64,000 bases of DNA from Bosea sp. F3-2 (GTDB lineage Bacteria; Pseudomonadota; Alphaproteobacteria; Rhizobiales; Beijerinckiaceae): the NCBI RefSeq assembly GCF_008253865.1, contig NZ_CP042331.1, positions 2,666,001 to 2,730,000 on the forward strand, read 5' to 3'. The notes beneath the pieces were generated by a model that saw nothing but the letters and a program-made list of their open reading frames with translations, did not search any database and had not been told where the DNA came from. Shown piece after piece: positions 25,826-34,851 of the stretch (positions are counted from its first letter, which is position 1; each line of letters opens with the position of its first letter). A program made the translations under genes and the position numbers.

Positions 25826-26073
25826 CGGTTTTAACGCCTCTCTTGATCCCTGCCGCAGCGGAGCCCTCTGTCGATGCCGGGGCTCTCGTGCTTGCCAGGC
25901 GAGATTGGGCGGCAGCCGTGTCCGAGCACTTAAGGCGTTGGGTTAAAGGATGGTGTTTTCGCCGCTTCAGCACCCTGACGGCCCTGTTTCCGGTCTGATG
26001 CTTGACGGAATCTTTCGCAGCACGACCGCATTTTCGGCTTGAAACAGCGACTTTCGCGGCCGATACGGGGGGC

Positions 26074-26901
26074 ATGAGTGCAATGACGCTACCGATCGCG
26101 GCCGAACTGATGAAGGCGGCCTGCGAAAGCTGCCTGGAAGCCGGCACCCTGGCACTCGATCTCTTCCGGCCCGGCGCGCAGACGGCAGCACGCACCTGGG
26201 CCAAGAGTGGCGGCTCGCCGGTGACGGAGGCCGATATCGGCGTCGACACCTTCTTGCGAATCCGTCTCTCCGTGCTGCTGCCGGAAGCCGCCTGGCTCTC
26301 CGAGGAGACCGTCGACGACGCGCAGCGCCTGACGCATCGCTTCGTGTGGGTCGTCGATCCGATCGATGGCACCCGCGCCTATATGAGCGGCTCGCCCGAC
26401 TGGGCGGTCTGTGTCGCGCTGCTCGATGCTGGCACGCCGGTCCTCGGCATCGTCCACGCCCCCGCCTGCGATGCAACCTACACGGCCGTACGCGGCGCGG
26501 GCGCCAGCCGCAGCGGCGAAACCATCCGCACGTCACTGGCAGACCGTCTCGCCGGTGCGAAGATCGCCGGCCCCAAACCCATGCTCGACATGCTGGCTCA
26601 GTCCGAGAATTTTGAGGCTGCCGGCAAGATTCCCTCGCTCGCACTCAGGCTGGCACGGATCGCGGACGGCACGATCGATGCCGGGCTGATCTCGCCCGAC
26701 GCGCGCGACTGGGATCTGGCGGCCGCGGATCTGGTTCTGAGCGAAGCCGGTGGGCAGTTGAGCGATGCGGCTGGGCGATCCGTCGCCTATAACCGCCCCA
26801 ACCCGGTTCACGGGATGCTGATCGCCAGCAACAATGCACTAGCAAACCCGTTGCTGCATGCGGTCGAGCGATTGCGCGACGGACGGACGCAGCCCGTCTG
26901 A
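26074..26901 (+). CDS. cysQ: 3'(2'),5'-bisphosphate nucleotidase, CysQ-type inositol monophosphatase family
   Basis: 275 residues from the ATG at 26074; the ATG nine bases later is an equal alternative. Metal-binding motifs of the family are present: SEETVDD, WVVDPIDGTRAY (DPIDGT from about residue 94) and ARDWDLAAADLVLSEAGG. CysQ removes the 3'-phosphate from PAP formed in sulfate assimilation; other family members act on inositol or fructose phosphates, so specificity is inferred. It is followed by DUF4170 and the Kdo/lipid A genes, an order I know from other Rhizobiales. Confidence 0.85.
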   Translation: MSAMTLPIAAELMKAACESCLEAGTLALDLFRPGAQTAARTWAKSGGSPVTEADIGVDTFLRIRLSVLLPEAAWLSEETVDDAQRLTHRFVWVVDPIDGTRAYMSGSPDWAVCVALLDAGTPVLGIVHAPACDATYTAVRGAGASRSGETIRTSLADRLAGAKIAGPKPMLDMLAQSENFEAAGKIPSLALRLARIADGTIDAGLISPDARDWDLAAADLVLSEAGGQLSDAAGRSVAYNRPNPVHGMLIASNNALANPLLHAVERLRDGRTQPV

Positions 26902-26990
26902 AGTTTTTTTGGAAGCTTGCCGTCCGGCCGGCTCGCATGCGCGGCCGGGATGGCTTATGGGGGCGGCGCAAGCCCCCGCAGGAGATATCG

Positions 26991-27233
26991 ATGAGCGCGG
27001 AACCCGATCAGAAGCAGCTTCTCCATCTCGTCTTCGGTGGCGAACTCGCCTCGCTCGACGGCGTCACCTTCAAGGATCTGGCGAAGCTCGACATCGTCGG
27101 GGTCTTCCCGAACTACGCCAGCGCGCATATGGCCTGGAAGGCCAAGGCCCAGCAGACCGTCGATCAGGCACAGACGCGCTACTTCATCGTGCACCTCCAC
27201 CGTCTTCTCGACCCGGAAACAGCCAAGGGCTGA
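26991..27233 (+). CDS. DUF4170 domain protein
   Basis: 80 residues from the ATG at 26991, with AGGAG six bases upstream. The sequence LLHLVFGGELASLDGVTF, KLDIVGVFPNYASAHMAWKA and RYFIVHLHRLLDPE is the entire DUF4170 family pattern. No function is known. Its invariable place between cysQ and the lipid A acyltransferase-like gene in Rhizobiales suggests a link with the cell envelope, but that is inference. Confidence 0.88.
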   Translation: MSAEPDQKQLLHLVFGGELASLDGVTFKDLAKLDIVGVFPNYASAHMAWKAKAQQTVDQAQTRYFIVHLHRLLDPETAKG

Positions 27234-27261
27234 GCCGGCGCAAAATTTCGGCATCAGGCAG

Positions 27262-28002
27262 ATGGGCTTTTCCATCCTCAAGACGCGTGTGGCGCAGGAA
27301 ACGCTCGGCCGGTTGCTGGCCGGCTATCTGCGCCTCGTGCAGCGCACCAACAAGATCGTGTTCGAACCGGCGGACGTCTACGATCACGTCCGGCCGGAGC
27401 TGCCGCTCATCTTCGCGATGTGGCATGGCCAGCACATCATGATCCCCTTCGCCCGGCCGGAGTGGATGCCGGCCTGCTCGCTGGTCTCCCGCCATGGCGA
27501 TGGCGGCTTCAACGCGGTGGCGCTGCGCGAGCTCGGCATCGGCGCGATCCGCGGCTCCGGCGCGCGGCCGGGGCACAAGGTTCGCGAGAAGGGCGGCGCC
27601 CCCGCCTTCCTCGCCATGCTGCGCCGGCTCGCCGCCGGGGAGACGATGGTGCTCACCGCCGACGTGCCGAAACGCGCCCGCGTCGTCGGTCCGGGTATCA
27701 TTACCCTGGCGCGCGCCTCCGGCCGGCCGATTCGCGCGGTCGCCGTCGTCACCAGCCGCCGGATCGACTTCAACAGCTGGGACCGTGCCTCGATCGGCCT
27801 GCCCTTCGGGCGCTGCGCGATCGTTGTCGGCGAGCCGATCCTGATCGCGCGCGACGCCGATGAGGCGGCGCAGGAAGAGGCACGCCTCGCATTGCAGGCG
27901 AGCCTCGACGACGTCCATGCCCGCGGCTACGCGCTCGTCGGCAGCCGCGATCCCGGCGCCGGCCTGCGCGAGCAACAGCAGACCGCCGGAGCCCCCGCAT
28001 GA
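27262..28002 (+). CDS. Lysophospholipid acyltransferase-like protein, DUF374
   Basis: 246 residues from the ATG at 27262. The DUF374 pattern is present: LPLIFAMWHGQHIMIPF, SRHGDGGFNAVALRELGIGAIRGSG in pieces, and ETMVLTADVPKRARVVGPGIITLA. The family is related to the LPLAT acyltransferases with a modified HxxxxD motif (WHGQ). It lies directly before waaA with a four-base overlap, so an acyl transfer in lipid A or Kdo assembly is the likely role; the substrate is not proven. Confidence 0.85.
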   Translation: MGFSILKTRVAQETLGRLLAGYLRLVQRTNKIVFEPADVYDHVRPELPLIFAMWHGQHIMIPFARPEWMPACSLVSRHGDGGFNAVALRELGIGAIRGSGARPGHKVREKGGAPAFLAMLRRLAAGETMVLTADVPKRARVVGPGIITLARASGRPIRAVAVVTSRRIDFNSWDRASIGLPFGRCAIVVGEPILIARDADEAAQEEARLALQASLDDVHARGYALVGSRDPGAGLREQQQTAGAPA

Positions 28003-29303
28003 GCGGCAAGGGCGCGATCTTCAGAGCCTATCGCTACACGACCGCGCTCCTCGAACCGGCCGCGGCGGCGCTTCTGCTCATGCGCCAGCGCCGCGGCAAG
28101 GAAGATCCCGAGCGGATTTCAGAGCGACGCGGCCATCCGGGCGTCAAGCGGCCGAACAAGCCGCTGGTCTGGCTGCATGGCGCCAGCGTCGGCGAGACGG
28201 TGACGCTGCTGCCGCTGATCGCAAAGCTGCAGAAGCGCGGCCTCGCCGTGCTGGTCACCTCCGGTACGGTCACCTCGGCCAAGCTTCTGGCAGCGCGGCT
28301 GCCGGCCGGCGTCATCCACCAATATCTGCCGCTCGACGTGCCGCGCTACATGCGCCGTTTCATGGAACACTGGCGGCCCGAGCTCTGCCTGATCTGCGAA
28401 TCCGAAATCTGGCCCAACCTGCTGATTGAGGCGCATCGCCGCTCGATTCCGGTGGTCATGGTCAACGGGCGCATGTCCGAGCGCTCTTTTGCGCGCTGGT
28501 ACAAGATGCCGAAGACCTCGCGCTTCCTGCTCTCATGTTTCGAGGCCTGCCTGGCGCAGTCGCAGGCCGACGCAGAGCGGCTCGCCCAGCTCGGCGCGCC
28601 GCGCGTCAGCGTCGCCGGCAATCTCAAATTCGACGTGCCTGCCCCACCCGCCGATCCCGGCATGCTCGCCATCCTCGACGGCATGACCACCGGCCGGCCG
28701 GTCTGGATCGCCGCCAGCACGCATCCGGGCGAGGACGAGCTGGTGCTTGCCGCCCATCTCGCGATCAAGCCCTATCTGCCGAAATTGCTGACCATCATCG
28801 CGCCGCGCCATCCGCAACGCGGCCCCGACATCGAGGCTCTGGCGCAGGCCAACGACGTCGCCGTCTCGCGCCGCGCCGCCGGCGAGAACCCGGAGCGCGA
28901 CGTCGACCTCTATGTCGCCGACACCGTCAACGAGCTCGGGCTGTTCTACCGGCTGTCGCAGGTCGCCTTCCTCGGCGGCTCTCTGGTCGAGGGCATCGGC
29001 GGGCACAACCCGATCGAGCCGGCCAAGCTCGGCTGTGCGCTGCTGCACGGCCCCTATGTCCACAACAACGCTGAGATCTTCGCGGCCTTCGACCAGGATA
29101 GCGGCTCGCGCTCCGTCCCTGACGCGCAGGCCCTCGCCGGCGCGGTGCATCGCTGGCTGAGCGATCCGGCGAGCGCCCGGCAGGCGGCGCGGGCGGCGGC
29201 GCAGACGGCGAGCCAGCTCGGCGGCGCCCTCAACCGCACCCTCCACGCCATCGAGCCGTTGCTGATGCGCGCCGCGCTCGAACAGCGCGAGCCCACACCC
29301 TGA
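27999..29303 (+). CDS. waaA: 3-Deoxy-D-manno-octulosonic acid (Kdo) transferase
   Basis: 434 residues, the normal length. WLHGASVGETVTLLPL near residue 60 carries the catalytic Glu of the GT30 family; ICESEIWPNLL, VNGRMSERSF and the C-terminal LGGSLVEGIGGHNPIEPAKL nucleotide-sugar site are all present. It transfers Kdo from CMP-Kdo to lipid IVA at the inner face of the cytoplasmic membrane. Overlaps DUF374 by four bases upstream, and its stop shares one base with the lpxK start. Confidence 0.95.
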   Translation: MSGKGAIFRAYRYTTALLEPAAAALLLMRQRRGKEDPERISERRGHPGVKRPNKPLVWLHGASVGETVTLLPLIAKLQKRGLAVLVTSGTVTSAKLLAARLPAGVIHQYLPLDVPRYMRRFMEHWRPELCLICESEIWPNLLIEAHRRSIPVVMVNGRMSERSFARWYKMPKTSRFLLSCFEACLAQSQADAERLAQLGAPRVSVAGNLKFDVPAPPADPGMLAILDGMTTGRPVWIAASTHPGEDELVLAAHLAIKPYLPKLLTIIAPRHPQRGPDIEALAQANDVAVSRRAAGENPERDVDLYVADTVNELGLFYRLSQVAFLGGSLVEGIGGHNPIEPAKLGCALLHGPYVHNNAEIFAAFDQDSGSRSVPDAQALAGAVHRWLSDPASARQAARAAAQTASQLGGALNRTLHAIEPLLMRAALEQREPTP

Positions 29304-30325
29304 TGCCGCGCGCGCCGCGCTTCTGGTGGCAGACGCGCCCGACGCTTGCGGCCACGCTGCTGCGGCCGCTCGGCTGGCTCTACGGCATGATCACGCTGCG
29401 GCGCATGCGTCAGCCCGGCGCCGAACTGCCCGTACCCGTCATCTGCATCGGGAACTTCGTCGCTGGCGGTGCCGGCAAGACGCCGACGGCGATCGCCGTC
29501 GCTGACATGCTGGCGCGGCGCGGCGAGACGCCCTTCGTGCTGATGCGCGGCTATGGCGGCCGACTTGCCGGCCCCGTCGAGGTCGACCCCGCCGGGCATG
29601 CCGCGGCCGATGTCGGCGACGAGCCGATGCTGATGGCGCGCCATGTCCGCACCGTCATCGCCCGCGACCGGCTCGCCGGGGCGCGGCTGGCGCACGGGCT
29701 CGGCGCCAGCGTCATCGTCATGGATGACGGGCTGCAGAATCCCGCGCTCGCAAAGCGGTTGAAACTGGCCGTGGTCGACGGGGCAAGCGGCGTGGGCAAC
29801 GGACTCTGCCTACCCGCCGGCCCCTTGCGGGCGCCGCTTGTCGACCAGATCGGCGAGGTCGATGCCGTGATCGTCATCGGTGAAGGCGAGGCTGGCCGGC
29901 AAGTGGCAGCTGCCGTGCGCTCTCAAGGACGCCCTGTGATCGGCGCGCGGCTGGAGCCGCTTGCCAGCGCAGCACAGCGGCTGAAACGACGAGAGGTTCT
30001 GGCGCTTTCGGGGATCGGCCGGCCCGAGAAATTCGCGGCAACGTTGCGCGAGATCGGCGCCACCCTAGTCGCCGAGCGCGCCTTCGGCGATCACCATCCC
30101 TACACGGATGGCGATATCGCCGCAGCCATCGCTGAGGCCATGGCGCGCGGCGCGCTGATCGCCACAACCGAGAAGGACTGGACCAAGCTCGCCGCCCGCT
30201 GGCCCGATGCAGAGGCTAACCGGCTCGTCGTGCTGCCGGTCCGGCTGGTCTTCGCCGAACAAGCGCCGATCGAAAACCTGCTCGCAGGCGCGTTTAGAGC
30301 CGGTCCGATCAGGTTGAATCGCTGA
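29303..30325 (+). CDS. lpxK: Tetraacyldisaccharide 4'-kinase
   Basis: 340 residues. The N terminus is membrane-associated and basic (PRAPRFWWQTRPTLAATLLRPLGWLYG region), and the P-loop-like Walker A is GNFVAGGAGKTP at residues about 50-61. VIVMDDGLQNPAL and FGDHHPYTDGDI are family signatures. It phosphorylates the lipid A disaccharide at the 4' position. The start is TGATG-coupled to waaA. The final ten or so codons (from RAGPIRLNR) fall inside the arm of a palindromic element, so the C terminus was probably remade by an insertion. Confidence 0.94.
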   Translation: MPRAPRFWWQTRPTLAATLLRPLGWLYGMITLRRMRQPGAELPVPVICIGNFVAGGAGKTPTAIAVADMLARRGETPFVLMRGYGGRLAGPVEVDPAGHAAADVGDEPMLMARHVRTVIARDRLAGARLAHGLGASVIVMDDGLQNPALAKRLKLAVVDGASGVGNGLCLPAGPLRAPLVDQIGEVDAVIVIGEGEAGRQVAAAVRSQGRPVIGARLEPLASAAQRLKRREVLALSGIGRPEKFAATLREIGATLVAERAFGDHHPYTDGDIAAAIAEAMARGALIATTEKDWTKLAARWPDAEANRLVVLPVRLVFAEQAPIENLLAGAFRAGPIRLNR

Positions 30326-30458
30326 AGCCGTCATTGCGAGGAGCGAAGCGACGAAGCAATCCAGGGGGACTGGGTGAGACGTTCAACCCAGTCCCCCTGG
30401 ATTGCTTCGCTGCGCTCGCAATGACGGCGCCCGCGATCCCCTTGATCGGAAGCGCTCC
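30295..30458. repeat. Palindromic element, family A copy 3, overlapping the lpxK 3' end
   Basis: Outer arms TAGAGCCGGTCCGATCAGG and the complement of GGAGCGCTTCCGATCAAGG enclose the core 30328-30427 (CCGTCATTGCGAGG to CAATGACGG). The left arm begins 28 bases before the end of the lpxK stop codon, in the frame TTT AGA GCC, so the element encodes the end of LpxK. Compare copy 2 at 20770 with the same outer arms and no gene overlap. Confidence 0.9.
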
Positions 30459-30460
30459 GG

Positions 30461-30521
30461 CATGGATCCCGGGTCAAGCCCGGGATGACGGCGTGTTTCC
30501 GCGTAAAACTGGCAGGCTTTA
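30461..30521. repeat. Half-length family B element between copy A3 and DUF2093
   Basis: Read on the minus strand it begins TAAAGCCTGCCAGTTTTAC, continues with GGAAACACGCCGTCATCCCG and a short hairpin GGGCTTGACCC, and stops at ATCCAT, so only one arm of family B plus a small loop remains. Its terminal TAA is the stop codon of the DUF2093 gene. It directly abuts family A copy 3, giving a tandem composite. Confidence 0.82.
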
Positions 30522-30743
30522 AGCCCGCCCGGCCCGGCGCAGCCTGAGCATCACGGCTTCCGGTGAAGCATAGGCCTCCTGCCACTCGATCGACCAGTAG
30601 CGCAGATCCTCCAGCCGGATCGGCACCGAGGTCACGGCACAGCGCACGAAGGCACCGGGCTTCACGACGCGGAACTCGCCGGGGCCGTAATCGATGACCG
30701 CCTCGGGGCCGCTCGGAGGGAGACGCTCGCTGATGTTCATCAA
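30519..30743 (-). CDS. DUF2093 domain protein
   Basis: 74 residues (start ATG ATG; 30740 is equally possible). EAVIDYGPGEFRVVKPGAFVR, then CAVTSVPIRLEDLRYWS and EWQEAYASPEAVMLR give the whole family pattern, which has one conserved Cys. Unknown function; a short cytosolic protein widespread in Rhizobiales, usually beside xseA or lpxK as here. Its stop codon TAA is contributed by the terminal bases of the neighbouring palindromic element. Confidence 0.88.
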   Translation of the reverse strand: MMNISERLPPSGPEAVIDYGPGEFRVVKPGAFVRCAVTSVPIRLEDLRYWSIEWQEAYASPEAVMLRLRRAGRA

Positions 30744-30817
30744 ATTCGCATCAAATCATTGATCGGGAAACGGAAAGCCGGAATACTCCGCCGCTTGTGA
30801 TAACCCTCTGGTCGGCG

Positions 30818-31663
30818 ATGTCCAGTCTCCAGCGCCTCGCGGCGTGTCTGATGAGCCTTGCACTGCTTGCAGCCCCCGCCGCCCTGGCGGCGGGCTATGA
30901 GCGCGTGTCCATTCCGATGGACGGAGGCCATCTCGACGGCGTTTTCTATCGTCCGGCGGGCCCCGGCCCATTCCCGGCTGTCGTCGCCCTGCATGGTTGC
31001 GGCGGTCTGTGGCGCGAGCAAGGCAAATTGTCGGTTCGTCACACGGATTGGGGCGAGCGGCTCGCCGCCGCCGGCTTTGCCGTGCTGATGCCTGACAGCT
31101 ACGGCTCACGCGGTCTCGGCTCGCAATGCGGCGTCAAGGACCTGACGGTGCGGGCCGGTCGCGAGCGCGTGGCCGATGCCGCCGCGGCGCGGACCTGGCT
31201 GCAGCAGCGCGCCGACATCAAGCCGGGCATGATCTCGCTCCTCGGCTGGTCGGGTGGTGGCTCGACCGTGCTGGCCGCGATCCGCATGGAACGTGTTCCC
31301 GCTGACGGCAGGCCCGACTTCAAGCGCGCCATCGCCTTTTATCCAGCCTGCCGGCTGCAATCGGAGTCCCCGACCTTCTCCGCCCGTCTGCCCCTGCTGA
31401 TCCTGATGGGGGATGCCGACGACTGGACCCCGGCAGCGCCCTGCGGCTACCTCGCCAAGGCCGCGCAGGCACGCGGCGAGCAGGTCGGCATCGTGCTCTA
31501 TCCCGGCGCGCTGCATGATTTCGATCATCCGCGTCTGGAGGTCAGGGAGCGCGAGAACATCGCCTATTCCGCGAGCGGCACCGGCAAGGTCACCGTCGGC
31601 ACCAACATGGCCGCACGGGAAGACGCGCTGAAGCGCGTCGACGGCTTCCTCAACATGCCCTGA
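30818..31663 (+). CDS. Secreted dienelactone hydrolase-like alpha/beta hydrolase
   Basis: 281 residues from the ATG at 30818; a GTG 21 bases earlier is possible but breaks the signal peptide (LAACLMSLALLAAPAALA). The nucleophile elbow is GWSGGG, the acid is in LMGDADDWTPA, and the His is in GALHDFDHP, giving a full triad; VALHGCGGLWREQ provides the oxyanion region. Family members hydrolyse esters or lactones. A Cys-rich middle (SQCGV, PACRLQ, PCGYL) suits an exported protein. It converges on xseA with three bases between the stops. Confidence 0.83.
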   Translation: MSSLQRLAACLMSLALLAAPAALAAGYERVSIPMDGGHLDGVFYRPAGPGPFPAVVALHGCGGLWREQGKLSVRHTDWGERLAAAGFAVLMPDSYGSRGLGSQCGVKDLTVRAGRERVADAAAARTWLQQRADIKPGMISLLGWSGGGSTVLAAIRMERVPADGRPDFKRAIAFYPACRLQSESPTFSARLPLLILMGDADDWTPAAPCGYLAKAAQARGEQVGIVLYPGALHDFDHPRLEVRERENIAYSASGTGKVTVGTNMAAREDALKRVDGFLNMP

Positions 31664-31666
31664 GCG

Positions 31667-33262
31667 TCAGAATAGATCGCCCTGCGTCCCGGACGCCGGT
31701 CCCTTGCGGGCCGGACGCGGCGCCATCGGCTTCGTCCCGCCGGGCTCGGCCCCGGAGACGGTGACGCCGAAGCTGCCATCCGCCAGCTGGACCGTCAGCG
31801 CCCGGCCCGGCTGGGCGTCGCCGACACTGCGCACCAGCGCGCCGGCCTCGTCGCGGATCAGGGCGTAGCCGCGGGACAGCACGGCCTCCGGGCCGAGCGA
31901 GCGGATCAGAGCCCAGAGCGAGGCGAGCCGGTCCGCGCTTCGATGCAGAGCCTGCCCGAAGGAGCGCTCGGCCCGATCCGCCAGAACCGTGCCGCGATCG
32001 CGACGCTGGACCAGGCTCTGGCCGAAGGCATTGCGCGCTCGCGTTTCCAAAGTCGTCAGCCGATCGCGGGCATGAGCGATGCGGGTGCGCTCCTTCTCCA
32101 ATGCATTCGTTCGAGCGTTTGCAAGGACGCGCGCAAAGCCCGCAAGTTCGGCCCTCAACTGAGCAAGCGCAACGCGTGGCGAACGTGCCACCAGCCGACG
32201 CGACAAATCCTGCAAAGCTAGCTCATGGACGCGCGCGTTGCGGGCCAGCGCCGGGGCGAGCCGCGTCGCGGCGAGATCGAGCCGCTGGCGTGGACCGGAC
32301 AGCACCGCCTCCGGGCCCGGCAGCGCGCGGGCGAGCGCGCGCAGGTCGCTGCGGCGGCGATCGGAGAGGCGGCGCATCGCCCCGTCATGGCGGCGCGAGA
32401 GATCGGCGACGAAGCCCATCAACTCCGCCCGCACCGGCACGACCTTCTCGGCCGCACCGGTCGGCGTGGGCGCGCGCAGGTCGGCTGCGAAATCGATAAG
32501 CGTCGTGTCGGTCTCGTGACCGACGGCAGAGACGAGCGGAATCTGCGAGGCTGCGGCCGCGCGGACCACGATCTCCTCGTTGAAACTCATCAGGTCTTCA
32601 AGCGAGCCGCCGCCGCGCGCGACGATGATGACATCCGGGCGCGGGATGCGCCCGCCTTCCGGCAGCGCGTTGAAGCCGGCGATGGCGTTGGCGACCTCGG
32701 CGGCGCTGGTCTCGCCCTGCACCCTGACCGGCCAGACCAGGACATGGCGAGGAAAGCGGTCCTCGAGCCGGTGCAGGATGTCGCGGATGACCGCGCCGGT
32801 CGGCGAGGTGACGACGCCGATGACCGAGGGCAGATAGGGAATGAGCTGCTTGCGCTCCTCGACGAAAAGGCCCTCGGCGGCGAGCCGCTTGCGGCGCTCC
32901 TCCAGCAGGGCCATCAGCGCGCCGACGCCGGCCGGCTCCAGCGAATCGATGACGATCTGGTAGCTCGACTTGCCGGCGAAGGTGGTGATCTTGCCGGTGG
33001 CGATGACCTCAAGGCCTTCCTGCGGCCGCGTCTTCAGCCGGCCGAAGACGCCCTTCCAGATCACCGCATCGATCTTGGCGTTGGTGTCCTTCAGCGAGAA
33101 ATAGACATGGCCGGAGGCGACGGGGCCGCGATAGCCGGAGATCTCGCCGCGCACGCGCACGAAGCCGAAGGCGTCCTCGATCGTGCGCTTCAGCGCGCCG
33201 GAGAGGTCTGAGACAGTCCATTCCGGCGCATTGCCGGTCGGCAGAGACGATTCGCGATCCAT
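31667..33262 (-). CDS. xseA: Exodeoxyribonuclease VII large subunit
   Basis: 531 residues from the ATG at 33262 (MDRESSLP). An N-terminal OB-fold (FVRVRGEISGYRGPVASGHV, FSLKDTNAKIDAVIW) is followed by the catalytic core (GVVTSPTGAVIRDILHRLEDRFP, ARGGGSLEDLMSFNEE, AVGHETDTTLIDFAADLRAPTPT) and a long Arg-rich coiled coil. With XseB it degrades single-stranded DNA. No xseB is in this window. The C-terminal 40 residues are basic and Pro-rich. Confidence 0.95.
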   Translation of the reverse strand: MDRESSLPTGNAPEWTVSDLSGALKRTIEDAFGFVRVRGEISGYRGPVASGHVYFSLKDTNAKIDAVIWKGVFGRLKTRPQEGLEVIATGKITTFAGKSSYQIVIDSLEPAGVGALMALLEERRKRLAAEGLFVEERKQLIPYLPSVIGVVTSPTGAVIRDILHRLEDRFPRHVLVWPVRVQGETSAAEVANAIAGFNALPEGGRIPRPDVIIVARGGGSLEDLMSFNEEIVVRAAAASQIPLVSAVGHETDTTLIDFAADLRAPTPTGAAEKVVPVRAELMGFVADLSRRHDGAMRRLSDRRRSDLRALARALPGPEAVLSGPRQRLDLAATRLAPALARNARVHELALQDLSRRLVARSPRVALAQLRAELAGFARVLANARTNALEKERTRIAHARDRLTTLETRARNAFGQSLVQRRDRGTVLADRAERSFGQALHRSADRLASLWALIRSLGPEAVLSRGYALIRDEAGALVRSVGDAQPGRALTVQLADGSFGVTVSGAEPGGTKPMAPRPARKGPASGTQGDLF

Positions 33263-33360
33263 GGCCGGACCATAGCGGGACGGGCGAAGCAGCAGAAGCG
33301 TTGCCCACACGGCGCCGGAGGGGTATTGCGCCGGAGACGATGCCTGCCCGCCTCACGCGG

Positions 33361-33470
33361 GTCATCCCGGCCAAGCCGCAACGCGGCGCAGAGCCGGGAT
33401 CCATGCCTGAGCCTTGCCGTTAGAGGCTCAGGCATGGATCCCGGGTCTCCCTTCGGTCGCCCGGGATGAC
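33361..33470. repeat. Palindromic element, family B (GTCATCCCGG variant)
   Basis: GTCATCCCGG at the left and CCGGGATGAC at the right bound a 110-base inverted repeat whose centre is GGATCCATGCCTGAGCC with its complement across a short loop. It lies between xseA and purD, which are divergent, so it is in a promoter region and not only at gene ends. The outer TAGAGC arms are absent. Confidence 0.85.
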
Positions 33471-33512
33471 TGCGAACAAGGCGAGCGCATATCCGAGCAA
33501 GCGGAGACGGCG

Positions 33513-34790
33513 ATGAAGATTCTTCTGATCGGTTCGGGCGGACGGGAACACGCGCTCGCCTGGGCGATTTCGGCCTCGCCGCTCTGCGACACGCTGTTCA
33601 TCGCACCGGGCAATCCCGGCACGGCGCAGTGCGGCGAAAACGTCGCGGTCGATATCGCCGATCATGCCGCCGTCGTCGCCTTCTGCCGGCTGCAGGGGAT
33701 CGACCTCGTCGTCGTCGGGCCGGAAGGCCCGCTCGTCGCCGGCATCGCCGACGATATCCGCCAGGCCGGCATCAAGGTCTTCGGCCCGTCCAAGGCCGCA
33801 GCCCAGCTTGAAGGCTCGAAGGGTTTCACCAAGGAGCTTTGCGCTGAATTCGCGATACCGACCGCCGGCTTCGGCCGCTTCAGCGATGCGGCTTCCGCCA
33901 AGGCCTATGTCGCGGCCCATGGCGCCCCGATCGTGATCAAGGCCGACGGGCTCGCCGCCGGCAAGGGCGTGATCATGGCCGAGACGCTGGATGAGGCGAA
34001 CGAAGCCATCGAGATGATGTTCGCGGGCGGGCTCGGCTCGGCCGGCGCCGAGGTCGTGATCGAGGAATGGATGATCGGCGAGGAGGCGAGTTTCTTCGCG
34101 CTCTGCGACGGCGCGCATGCGCTGGCGCTGGCCTCGGCGCAGGACCACAAGCGCGTCGGCGACGGCGACACCGGCCCGAACACCGGCGGCATGGGCGCCT
34201 ATTCACCCGCGCCCGTGATGACGCCCGCGCTGGAAGAGCGCGTCATGGCCGAGATCATCCGGCCGACGCTCGCCGGCATGGCCAAGCGCGGCACGCCCTT
34301 CCAGGGCGTGCTCTATGCCGGGCTGATGATCACGGCGCAGGGGCCGAAGCTGATCGAATACAATACCCGCTTCGGCGACCCCGAATGCGAGGTGCTGATG
34401 CCGCGCCTCAAGAGCGACATCCTGCCGGCGCTGCTCGCTTGCTGCGACGGCGTGCTCGACAATGTCGATCTGCGCTGGCGCGATGAGGCTGCACTCACCG
34501 TCGTGCTCGCGGCGAAGGGCTATCCAGGGAAACCCGAGACGGGCAGCGTCATCCGCGGTATCGAGCAGGCCGAGGCGCTGGACGAGGTGCTCGTCTTCCA
34601 TTCCGGCACGAAGCTGGCGAATGGCGAGCTCGTCGCCCATGGCGGGCGTGTGCTCAACGTTGTCGGGCTCGGCAGGAGCGTCGGCGAGGCGCAGGCGCGC
34701 GCCTATCAGGCGGTCGACAGGATCGACTGGCCGGAGGGCTTCTGCCGCCGCGACATCGGCTGGCAGGCGGTCAAGCGCGAGCAAGGCTGA
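33513..34790 (+). CDS. purD: Phosphoribosylamine--glycine ligase
   Basis: 425 residues from the ATG at 33513 (MKILLIGSGGREHALAWAI), the normal start of the family. N-terminal domain, then the ATP-grasp part (APIVIKADGLAAGKGVIMAE, QDHKRVGDGDTGPNTGGMGAYSPAP in pieces, NTRFGDPECEVLMPR) with the metal-binding residues. It makes glycinamide ribonucleotide in purine synthesis. The 61 bases between it and vapB leave little space for an independent promoter. Confidence 0.96.
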   Translation: MKILLIGSGGREHALAWAISASPLCDTLFIAPGNPGTAQCGENVAVDIADHAAVVAFCRLQGIDLVVVGPEGPLVAGIADDIRQAGIKVFGPSKAAAQLEGSKGFTKELCAEFAIPTAGFGRFSDAASAKAYVAAHGAPIVIKADGLAAGKGVIMAETLDEANEAIEMMFAGGLGSAGAEVVIEEWMIGEEASFFALCDGAHALALASAQDHKRVGDGDTGPNTGGMGAYSPAPVMTPALEERVMAEIIRPTLAGMAKRGTPFQGVLYAGLMITAQGPKLIEYNTRFGDPECEVLMPRLKSDILPALLACCDGVLDNVDLRWRDEAALTVVLAAKGYPGKPETGSVIRGIEQAEALDEVLVFHSGTKLANGELVAHGGRVLNVVGLGRSVGEAQARAYQAVDRIDWPEGFCRRDIGWQAVKREQG

Positions 34791-34851
34791 CAGGGCGGCC
34801 GGCACGACCTATATTGCCGTCATCGATGGATGACGCTCGGCAGAGGTGGCG

